64,000 bases of DNA from Apostichopus japonicus (taxonomy: Eukaryota > Echinodermata > Holothuroidea > Aspidochirotida > Stichopodidae). Made by a program: the position numbers and the translations under genes. The number at the start of each line of letters is the position of its first letter. The stretch's first letter is position 1. Below, one piece after another: positions 30,712 through 42,700 of the stretch. The notes beneath the pieces are model-generated. The model had not been told where the DNA came from, searched no databases, and saw only the letters and a list, made by a program, of their open reading frames with translations. Location: contig NC_092579.1 of assembly GCF_037975245.1 (NCBI RefSeq), forward strand, positions 13,500,678 to 13,564,677, in the 5' to 3' direction.

Positions 30712-33700
30712 GTAAACTTTCATAGAAATATCATTGTATCAATAATAGCATTTCATTGCGCTTTTGATCTGTTGAAGAGCAGAACCTGAAATATCCCTGG
30801 TGTTCTGAAAAATGTCTAACGTTAAACTTAAAGCCTGTAATACTGGTAGTAGGGTATTACCAATACTTAGATTAGGTATTAGTAAGATCAAATCGTAACG
30901 TTACTCCGTAGTCTAAAGTGAACGTGTTGATTCCACCGAGTACTAGTTGTGCGAACTTTCGATTACATTTTCGAAGAGATGGGCACCGTGCGGTGACTGT
31001 GATAGTTGAACTGACAAGCAACAAGCCATGGAAGAAAAAGAAAAGTTACTCTATGAATCATACTCAGTCCAATCGGTGATTACAGAAAGTGAAATTAAAC
31101 AAATCATGATGTAGTTCTTGACACTTTGGCCTAGTGTAAACTTAAGTGTTACTAGTTTGTTTGTTTTATTCGCACTCAGATTGTTCAAAATACAAAAATA
31201 TTACAAAGACATAATAGACAAATAGGACAGAATTGAAAAGAACAAAAAGAGTAACAGGAGCTAAAGCCATTAGGCTGACAGAACGTCAGCACTTTCAATG
31301 GTAAATACTAAGGAAACCAATAATAAGACACAAAAACGTACATATTGCACAAAGTATTGAAAAGTGCTTCGCTCTCCCCCTACACCCCTAATTACATGAG
31401 ATGCTTCCTTAAGTCAGCTCTAAAAAGATGAGAAGACTTAATGGATTTGATATGATTTGGAAGAGCATTCCAATCCTGAATTGCCATGAAGTAGAAAGTA
31501 GAGCTAACACCACCCTTAGAATCAATAACATAGAAATTGTGATGTCTTGAACGAGTCCCCTGATTATGAATGACAGAGGTTTTAGTGAAATTGGTGGTGA
31601 GGTAGGGAGAACTACAGTTGTTAAAGATTTTATGTGTATGGTTTAACCTAATGAATTTAGCTCTACTCTCTACGGATTACAATCTAAGACCAGAAATTTC
31701 CTCCTGCCCAACATGGAATCTTGGGCCTTGCATATATATAAGTACATACCTGTCAACCCGAATCTCCCGGCCTTCCGGTTTCATATTCTATTCTCCCGGT
31801 TTTTTTATGTTCTACACTTGCGACATTTCTGAAAATAGCCAACAATTAGTCCTATGCTTAGTAATTCCCCACAGTAACGCTGAACAGGAAAGGCTATTCA
31901 GTGTACTAGTTCGCAAGAACAAGACAGACAGTCGGTCAAGTCTCAAGCTTGATGGGACTCTATCTAGCATACTAGCCATCAAGTCACAGTACCCAGAGTC
32001 CACTGTTCCCTGTTTCAAATGGAAGCCTACTAAAGAAACCCTGTAGAAAGCGAAGCGAGCTGCTGTAAACTACAACAAGAAACACTGATTGGATGATTCT
32101 CTCACTGTATTGCATAAGTAGACTATAATTATTTAGGAGTATTTATATCATTTCAGTTGAAGATTACCAACCTCCCTATTTTCTCCTTGTTCTCCCTATT
32201 TTTTGGCCCTGAAAAATGTTATTCTCCCTATTTTGGGGTCAAACAGGTTGACAGGTCTGTAAGTATGTAGCGAACCACTTTATTTTGAGTAATCTGAAGC
32301 TTTTTTTAAGAGTTTTATTGAGGCTTATGAACCAAGAACAAGAAGAGTAGTCAAATAGACATTGAATAATGACCATGCATAGCAGTCTTCTGCACCGTTG
32401 ATTCAGGCAACTGGCTTGGCGATACAGAAAATGGAGCCTTTCATTGGCCTTTTTAATAACATCAATAGCTTGCTCGTTAAAGCACAAACGGTTGTCGATT
32501 AAGACACCGAGGTATTTGACAACATTAGTAGCAGAAATTGAGTAGTTGCCACTTGTAGTAAGTTTGAAGTCACCAGCTTTTTTGAGCATGCTATCAGTAC
32601 CATATTAGATTAGTGATTACTAGTATGAACTAGTAATCACTAATCACAACTGTTCATAGAATCTTGATCAGTTGATCTTTGACAAACGATTGTGGTACAT
32701 CAAAAAGTATCTGCATGCAGAAATTTTCAACATGCCTTTGGATATACCATAACAGACCTCAGAAGGGTCAACACGCCTGCTGCATGTAAGCGGGTAGGTT
32801 CCCCATCTTTCTTTTAAAGGGTGTGAAGACTCGCTAAAAGAAACGTCTAATGCCGGTAATCTGACCTAGTTTCGAATGAGGTGTAACAGAAGTGTTGGAC
32901 ACCACCATCGATCCCAGAAAATACACGTGTACAGCTTGCTACCGTCCTTAATTAGACACTAGTGTAAAGTCAGTACATACAGCTGCGGTCAATACCCACA
33001 GCACAGTGTATAAACGATACAGTGATGGACATCTCAGGTCCAGCTAAAGATAACAAGGTATCACGTTTCATTACTGTCTGCATTTTGTAGCGACAAGAGA
33101 AAAACTTCACTTGCAAGCAACGGAAAGTTAACTTTTTAAAGATGGCGGCACGCTGTTTGGGGCGCAACCTTCAATGCCTTTAAGCCAGTAAATAGTCTGC
33201 ATTCGAGGCCTACTCTTGGTCACATTGACATCCCAAATCAAATGATGGCAAATACCTTTTGTATGTGCAGTACAGTGCGTAACCAAGGTTGGCATCAAGC
33301 GTCCCATTGCTGTCACAGTAGTTTGTGATATTTCTGGAGTTTTTAACTAATTCCTTGTGTAATCAATTTTCTGTATTTTCAACCCATTCATTCTGTACTC
33401 AATGTACCAAACAAGGATCCCATTTTCTTGTTACTTGTTACCTTGTGAAATAAACTCAACTACGTTCGACTCTATATTTTCACCAACAGTGGCCACTTTT
33501 ACTGAAAGCAACTTCTGATGATGAGAAGCCTATCCCAGGTTACATATATCCAGAAGTATCTGGTAAATTAATGGACTTCCATATTTAGTATAATTTTTGG
33601 TACTTTAGCTCATTTTTCAATACATATTCATATTTGGTAATATACAAGTACCTGCCTATCAGAACTTGGGTAATTAATTGCAACCAATATTAAAACAACC

Positions 33701-36700
33701 CTTACTAATATCCTACATAAAGTAGATATTTTTTCTTTGTACTGTACTTTCCTCCATTAGTCATAGGCTTGAAAGTTTACCTCAGTTTTGAAAATTTCTT
33801 GAACTTGATTCAAAACAATATTTTTTTTCAACCACAGCTTTGACTTATGAAAGTTCTAGCCAACAGCAGGGGACAGCTGTCTTAAGTTTTTTGTTGGATC
33901 GACTAGATAAAAAATCCTGGAATGTGAAAGTAAAGGTAATAGTCTAAGTTATTTCTTTTTTTCCCCTGATTTATAAAATTTAATTATAACATTGAAAAGT
34001 CACATTTATGACTTTGTGCAACAAGTTTTGGAACAAATCAATACAGCAAGTATATACTTACATCTGTCTACTCTTTCGTTTCACCTAAACTTGCTTCAAC
34101 GACAAAGAATTGTCTACATTAAAACTTCCTTTATCATCTTCTCCCAGCTTAGAATTAATTGTTTCATTATTTATTACTTTTTTGTTGTTGACATGTTTGC
34201 TTTTTTGCTCTATCAGTTTATGGTAGGTGGTTGCACTTACAAATATAACAAAGTAGAGGACATTACATTATCTATGAGCTTTCATTTCCTTCCAAATAGC
34301 AGGGTAATATAAAAAATGAAAGGGACATCTTACTTCTTCATACTTTTATGAGCCTTGCTTGGAGTAATGTTGCTTGCTACTTTAAAACCAACCTTAATTT
34401 TGTGCAAAATATCATTAGCAGATGATCGTTGCTGAGAAATTTTCTTACTGAATGAAAAGTGCTTCAAGTCGGAAATAAGGAAATTGGAAGGATTCTTTTG
34501 CGTAAGTCATTAATCATATAAAATATCTAATTTGTTGAAAAAGTAACAATTTCTGCACAAAAAAATAGCACTTTTGACATCTAACAAGATATTATAATTA
34601 CATGTTTGTTTATAGGTTCTTCAAATCATGGCGTACGTTGCCATTCATGGGGAATGTAGCTTTAGAAACAGTCTCAGAAGGCAAACCAAATCCATCCAGG
34701 AAGCTACAAGTAAGTCATTTTTTATTATTGGCCAGAGGCAAAAGGAATCTATACAATGTTGTTGGCGTGTGTGTGCGTAAGTGTGTGTGTGATGCCTTGG
34801 CTTGTAATCACGATAACCCAAACTTATACAGTTTGGTGGGTGAACTACATATTTGGCACGTAGATGCACCTGATTGAGTAGAAGAACCTTGTTGTTTTGT
34901 GTGGAGGTTAAAGGTCATTTGAGGTCAATAGAGGTTTAAGTCTGAAAACATTGTAAGCACAATAACTCAAAAACCATAAGGTGGATGAATGTAGTACAGT
35001 ACTTAGTAAGCTGATGCACCATATTGAGTAGAAGAAACTCAATGCTTTCTGTGGAGTTAGAAGGTCATTTGAGGTCAACATAGGTCAAAGTCTGAAAACC
35101 TTGCTTATTTCACAGAGTAAATTTTTGATGATGCCCAGATGTAGTAGATGGATGCACCCTGTTGCATAGAAGAATCCTGTGGCATTATGTGGAGGTCAAA
35201 GGTCAACACCAGGTCACAGTCTGAAAACTTAGTAAACATGACATCTCCAACAATGAAGCTTAGAGTTACTTCATACTTGGTATGGTATGTTGATGCAGCT
35301 TATTGAGTAGAAGAAACCAATCATTTTCTGCAAAAGTTTAAAGTTCATTTGAGGTCAACATAAGACCTCTTTTCTGATGTTCTGGTACTTGACTTTAGGA
35401 CACATTGTCCTCTGTTGCCCTATCTATCAGGTGATTCCATATGTGTAAACACCCTCTGGCTTTCTGGTTATTGATATTTTGCCCTAACGGTTGAAGGTCT
35501 GCTTAGATTACAGCCATGCAAATTTATTTGTGCACTACTGTACAATATGTTTGATTTACCTGGTGGACGATGTTGTGATCTGAGGAATGCCGTCATACAG
35601 GGAGGAGACATCCCTCTCCCAACCACCTTCCCCCCACCTCCATCCTCTCCCTTTGAGAAATTCTTGGTGCTTAGTTACAAAATGATGTTAGAAGATATCC
35701 TTGTTTAAAAGTCTGGTCTGGCAATTGTCATAGTTTTTAATCTGTGATGTCAAAGTGCCACTAGGATCATCTGAAATTGTTTACTTTTTCTTTCTTTCTC
35801 TCTTTATATTTTGCAAGCTAGGATGTTGACAGTGTTGACAATGAAACCAATGCCATGGGCCCTGTTGAGAGCCATTAGGCCCAGGGCCATTAGGCCCTGT
35901 TGAGAGGTTCAATATTCAAGATCCAGCATTTGCAAAACCCATCTCTATTACCAAGGGCGTAGGAACCGGGGGGGGGGCTGGGGGGCACCAGCCCCCCAGT
36001 GAAAAATATGGGGGGCGGAAGTATCATTCCGCCCCCCCCCCCCTATTATTACCATCAATATACAATACGATGAAACAATACGATAAATAATAATAAATAC
36101 ACAATACGATGAAACAACCCTGTTGGTTTCTTTCTTTCTTCTCTCCATCTCTTGTCCACTAATCCCCTTACATTTATCTCATTGTGTTCACCATGCTCAT
36201 TAACCTGTCTGTATTCTGTGCGTGTTTTTGTCCCTTCTGTTACTGTTACTTGTCATTTAGCTTTTGAAGAAGATCCTGCTAGGATCGAAACGTCAGGCCA
36301 ACTTACTTAAACACATTCTCTTACACAAGCACTCTAGTGGATAAGCAGTTTGCTAACAAGTTTATTTTATTTTGAAACACAAAGAGAATGGCACATGTGG
36401 CTCGATGATGTCATAGTTAGACTTGATCAAGTCTTCCGCCTTGTATGTGAAAGATCATTTTAAATCTGTAATATCTCCCAAAAATGGAATAAGAGTTTTT
36501 CTTAGCTGTTTGGGGAAGTATTCCCTGAAAGTCATTGCTCTCCCATAGAACAATACCGATGGAAATTGTTTATATATCTCTTTCATTATGTAAATGAGAT
36601 TAATTAATATTTCTTGTATCTTTCCATAGAGTATAATACTGCCCCAGATCCTCTGCATGGGAATGCACCAATTCTAGCTGTGAGAAAGGCTGCAACGGTG

Positions 36701-39700
36701 AGTTCATTTCTTCAGTTATTCTGATATGACTAAAGTGGTCATCGTTGCTTTTAGTTAATTCAAATTGCGAACTTAGTTTTTGAATATTCATGTCATCTTG
36801 GTGTCACACAGGACACACAGAGACTAATAGCGTCATGTTCCAAAAAAAAAGAAGCAAAGAAAAACAGATTCTGGTTTCTGTTACTACTTTTTCTCGCTTC
36901 TGCAGCGTCTTTCTTGTTACTTTAATTTTGTTCTTGTTTCTTCTCCTTTCTCCTTTGAGAAATGAGAAACTCTTTCTTTGGCATGACTGTATAATTCTTT
37001 CATATATAAATGTTAAGTTATATATATTTTGTGTATTAAAAGAAGCATGAATGACTCTGTATTCCTTTTTACCCAAAGTTTTTTTCATCCACTAAAGACA
37101 ATAATATTCTTTTAACAAAACAATTTGCAAAGTGATAAATTTCTAAAATGTAGGGAGCATCAACAACTTCAAGAGAACAATCCCAATGTTTTTTTTCTTC
37201 ACATTTCAAAGGACAACTGAACATCTTTATTATAATTATTATTATAAAATAGGAAATTAAAGCTTTTAAAGAACATCTGCCAGTATGATATGATAGACTG
37301 TTTGCTATGAGTGGACTTCCTGGAAGAAGGAAGGGACAATATCTGGCTAAAATAATGTACATTCAAACAAACGTGTGTAGAGCTTAATAGATATTGTAGA
37401 TGGAAGTTTTGAACTAACAGTGGATAATAACTTCCTCTGTCGTGTAAGTGTTTCATTTTCTGCCATGGATATATTCCTTTAAGCACATTTTAAGGTGCAA
37501 GCGATCCGACCATGATATTTGAAAATATCTGAGGCTTTCTTGGCAAAGGAAATCAAAACTGAAGGATTTAATAAAAAAAAATAAAAAATTGAGGAATTCT
37601 ACTGTTTATTATGATTTGTACGGTGGCTTAATAGGGACATTGGTAAGGAAAAAAATTTAAGTCAAAATTTTTAGATTTGGGACACTACTTTTGTTTCCTA
37701 TGTCCTTAATAAGCCACAGTAGATTTGACTCTGATACCTGTTTTATTATTCTTTTATAGGAGCTGTTGGAAATCCTCTTTAATGAGAGTCTATTGCAAAA
37801 GTCTCCTAGCCCCAACAGCTTTACTGGCAAAATGGAGGGATTTGGAAGCTCTCCCATAAATACTCACCAACGTAAGCATTTTGTATGCAAAACTGGTTTA
37901 TCTTTATTCACATAGATAAACAAACGTTTGATCTTGGTTTTAAGCTCTGGGAGTGTTAACACAGATACTACTGATGTCATGGAGGTAACGTTGTATGTAT
38001 TGCTAGCAGATCGCTTTTTATCCATTGCCATGAAAAACCCTTTGTTTTGCAGAAGTGTGTTAGAAAATGTTTAGTTATGAGAGGGTCTGGGTTTTGGGTT
38101 TGGGGGTGGGGGTGGGGGGGGGGGTGAAGGAGGTAAGGAAGAACAGGTAGCATTTGAAATCATTTGAGATTTTGTACCAAGCCTCTTCCCCTTCTGTGTG
38201 ATTTCTTGCGTTATCGTTTTAATAAGACAACAAATTCTATTTAGTTTTAATCCACCATCTTTAATCACCGTGACTCTCTCTCTCTGTCGCTCCACAGGGA
38301 CAGTAACTGATACAGTCAAGAATAACCTACAGCAGCTCAGTAATGCCATGACCTTACCAGCCTCTCAGGATAAAGCATATTGGTCCTTACAGTCGGTATC
38401 TAACAGCAGAAACGACCACCCTGGCATCCATACATGGAACAGTCCAACCGGAGGAGAACCTTTAAGTGGGAGCTATCAACCTGTCCAAGTAGATACCTAT
38501 GATGCGACTAACGATACTTCCAACAGATTAGGTAATTCAAGACTCTCACGTCTGGATTTTCAAAAAGAAAAATTTTCCTCATATTCGGTGTTTTCTACTT
38601 TGTGTATTGACTTTGTAAATGGTTGGAATTGCGATACTGTAAGTAATATTTTAGTACATATATTGAAGTTATATGTGATTTGAATATGTTGAAGCCTGCA
38701 TATTTTAATACTAGCTTTATGGTTGATGTGCTTACCATTAGTTTTCATCTTCGACTGCTAATTGGACAAAAATCTTGTAGCGCTGTGAAGCCTGTGATCG
38801 CTACTGCCAAAATTTCTCCACAATATGGTTGTATTAAAGGAGGTCTTGTTTTTGGCTAATGTCAAGTAGAAAAGGATGAATGAGTCCACTCAGTTTCATT
38901 CAAAATTTTGCCCAGGCATTGCGGATTATTAATGCCGACCCGAAAAGGGCAAGATTAAGAGTTGCTTAAAAAGGACCCCCAAAAAAATTGAAATACAAGC
39001 AGTCTCAATGGTTATTTACTATTCCCTTTGTCAGGATTTTGTTATATTTTGAAAGCTAATATTTAAATATGCATAAAATTATTAATTGTGAATAATGATT
39101 ATTAATGCTGAAATGGACAAGATGAAGAGTTGCTTAAATAGGACCCCCAAAAAAAATTTGAACTGCAATCAGTCTCAATGGTTATTTACTATTCCCTTTG
39201 TCAGGATTTTGCTATATTTTGAAAGCTAATTTAAATATACATAAAATTTTCACATTAATCTCTCATGGGTTCACCTAGATGTCGTTGATGATATTCATTT
39301 GTGTGATTATTTCTTTGTTCTTTGTTCCACGGAAGGGCCAAAGAAATATGTAGTGGATGAAAGGTGGAATGGGGAACCCGTCTTTCCAGAAAGTGTCAAG
39401 ACATCCAGCAGCAGTGAAGGTCACAGCGGTGGAAGCTTGGACCTGAGTCAGAGGTTTGACCTAGACCTTACATTTTGACCTGTTGAATTATTGTTTGATG
39501 AGGATTGCAAGAAACAATTTGTTTACAGTGGAACGGTATAGCTGTTCACCAATTACAGGCTGAGACAGACTGAAAACTGGTCACATGAAGCCAATGTTTT
39601 ATTTTATTATTCAGATGTACATTAATGATTTGTCATTGGTTTCTTCTGTTGGACACATACCAGATCAGGTCTTGCAAATGACAAATACAGAATGTGTGCC

Positions 39701-42700
39701 ATGACGTGGTGGACCCTGGGTGGGTCGTACCCTCTCCTCGGCTCTTAATAAAGGAGATCTAGAGGGGCACGGCAACTTGTTTAGGGCAAGTTGGAGTTTG
39801 TGCTGGCTTGTCATTAAAATGGCAGGGAACCCCAGAAACTTTTTCTTTTTACTTTGAAAAAGGGTGCAAAGGCAATTTTTCCCCAAAATTTAAAGGGCAC
39901 TAGGGCATTTTTCCCAAGTTAATAGAAAACACATACAACAAATGCCATACAACCAGAGAAATATTCCTGTGGTAATCCTTAAAGCAAATACATTGAGATC
40001 TTGTATCTTCTCGCAGCTGAATAAAAGAGGTTCTCTTTGTGCCAGGGATATGGCTGGTATTTGGGACAATCTTTGACTTTGTGGTTGTTGCCATCGGTAA
40101 CGATTGTTTTGTAAAGGGCATCACAGCAAGTGGTAGGGCCACCGACGACAAATTGTAGTAGTTTTTGCCATTCGGTAAATTTAATAAACCCTGCCACAAA
40201 TCCGACATATGTGGTCCTAACAAGAACATTGAACCTTCTTGTCTGGATGTCATACATGTTTACAGGCATGTTTTGTGTGTTGAAATATCATTTGACAAGA
40301 TCAAATGGTTAGAGAAGCACAAGAAGTAAAAATTTAGCTCAATGTAAAAAATGGAAGCCATATCTATCTCTTCATTGTTAATACAGTTTCATCTGGCCCT
40401 CACCCCAAATTTATTACATGACTCTTGATATGATTTCATTTTTGAAGGTTGGAAGCTGTTGCCATGGCAGACTGGAGCCAGGAAGAACAGTTGGTCATTG
40501 ATATAGTTTCATCCTCAGAAAGGAAGACCAACTCAGTTCCATCCAGAGAAGAGATCAACTCTTTCGCTAAAAGGTAGGGAGGGGCAGACATGCTGACAGT
40601 CTTGAGAATTACTAACAAAAGAAACAATTTTTTTTTATGATGCTATTCCTCGAAAAAGGTAAATATACAGTATAATTGATATCTGTATCGGGAAATGCTT
40701 TATGAAAAAACTAAGATAAATAATATGTGTCAACAAGAAACTCCTATAAGATTGAAATGTTAAGAGATTGTTTTGAAACATGCCGTCCCGTGAGCTCGAA
40801 AAAAATTGATGTTAGACACAGATAGAATTATGATATAAATATTATAATAACCATCATTTTTTAAAAACGAACAAAGCTTACATTCTCCCTCACTCACCTG
40901 TTACTGGTACCTTTGATGAAGTAGATGTTACCCTTCCCCAGGGGTAATGAAGCCAAAGAAAGTTTGTATGAAACGTTGTCCATGTGCCAATAGTGAATGC
41001 TTTAGTTGGCTTTATTAAGCATTCCATTGTGGATGAGAGTGCAGAGATATTACATGGCAGGGGGATATATTGTCTTAGCCGTTCCTGCTCCCAGGACTGG
41101 CAATTCACATTCTGAATCCGACAGAGGTTGAGTTTAGCCTCATCAACAGACCACTTGCTCGAATGCTAAAGGAAGTTAAGGGACCTAATTCATGAGTACT
41201 GCAGTTTGTCATCTCTGCAATGCAGCAATGGTGAACAAAGTTGCTTTGAGATCATTTACAAAAAAAATAAAAACTGAAAGAGATTATAAAACTGTCTGGT
41301 ATGAATTGTATATTTCTGTAGGCTTGGCCTGGGTAACGTTATGGCGTTAAGTTATTATTAATCTAGCATCATAGCAGTGAACTAAAAACTATTTTAGTTT
41401 TCTTGTATCCATGCATTAGGGCATCAACATTGAACAGTGAGAAGATCATTGAAATCCTCGTTAACAAAATGAAAGACTCCACAGATGCCCAAGTTGTAAG
41501 TTCTCCTCTTAATTCCTCAGATAATGCTAGTTTCTATCTCCCTGTGTCTCTTGTCTCCTCCTCTCCCCCTCCTCTCCTCTCCCTCTCCTCTCCCCTCCTC
41601 TACTCTCCCCTGGTTATCCATTTCTGCTAAAAATCTTTTCAATCTTTCAGTTGATTTTGTAGTCTTGGGATATCCATAGTCTACTTTGTGTGACCATCTC
41701 CACCTTCTATTCAAATTTTGTTTTTTTCTTTAGATTTTTCTTTTTCTTTTTTGCTTTTTCAGAATATAGTCTGTGTGAATAGATAAAAGAAAACTTTTAT
41801 GGCTTTTATTTTTTCTTGTAATATTAGTTTGTTCTTCAGATGTGATGTTTACTTTATCTCCTCTTCTCAGGGATGTCTATGCGGCATTGAAGCAATAGTG
41901 CGGGAGGGATTGGTCACCGGGGAGTGTGCCCTTCCGATCATTCAGGACGTCCTTCCCTCGCTTCAGCGAAGTTCAAATAGCACAGTGAGAGCCAAAGCAT
42001 CTAAGGTATTAAATTGATATATAAAACAAGTTCATGAAGTCATTTCTTGGAATTAGAATTTGAGTACCTCATCAGTCACTTTCTTCACATCCAATTTTGA
42101 CTTTTTTTGACGATGTTCAGTTCGATTGACTTCTAATTTCTTGAAGGCAGCATGTAAATCTTTGTGTGTTTGTGTAAAGAAATGTCTGTGGCTTCAAATG
42201 TCCGTTTTGTGTGGTTTTTTTCCACGGGTCAGGCTGATTTCTGGTGTTGGAGGATATGCATGATGATGCATTTTATTTTACGTGACCAGACGTGCCCCAT
42301 TCACTGGGGGGGACAAGGGTTTGTCTTTGCCCCCTCACACCACTAAGGCTGTTTACAAAGAAGTGATCGCAAGCGGTGTATGCGTGTTGACATGTCAAGA
42401 AACGTTTACGGCTTCATAGAGCATATTTCTTGTCGTGTAATGATGGTTGTTACCTGCCTTGCCTTGTTGGTAACCTGGTTGTCTTTTGTGTTTTGTGTAG
42501 CTGAAAAGTCTTGGCTGCGTGGTTAATTAATGATCCTTATTAACCAGGTTTATTAACCAAGTCCAAGAGGTGATGGCTGTCTGTTTGTACCTCCACAATT
42601 CAACATATGGAATTGTCTCTAACATTTCAACTACTTACAGAATCTTATCTTAAAGTTCCCTATTTTTTACATGGTAAAACGTTTACAATTTACAGAGTGA

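Noticed and set aside
31618..32046. 142-codon frame as a host gene
   Set aside because: Its C-terminal part is a hAT transposase dimerisation fragment inside an element with tips and a target duplication; the N-terminal part runs across the LINE junction.
32239..32589. 116-codon minus-strand frame as a host gene
   Set aside because: It is the reverse-transcriptase C-terminal region of a truncated LINE.
34602..34877. 91-codon plus-strand frame over tepsin exon 4
   Set aside because: It is in the wrong frame relative to the conserved tepsin sequence VLQIMAYVAIHG, which is supported by splice sites on both sides.
39900..40269. Two overlapping minus-strand frames of about 100 codons inside a tepsin intron
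   Set aside because: No family resemblance, mutually overlapping frames, no splice logic; likely chance openness.
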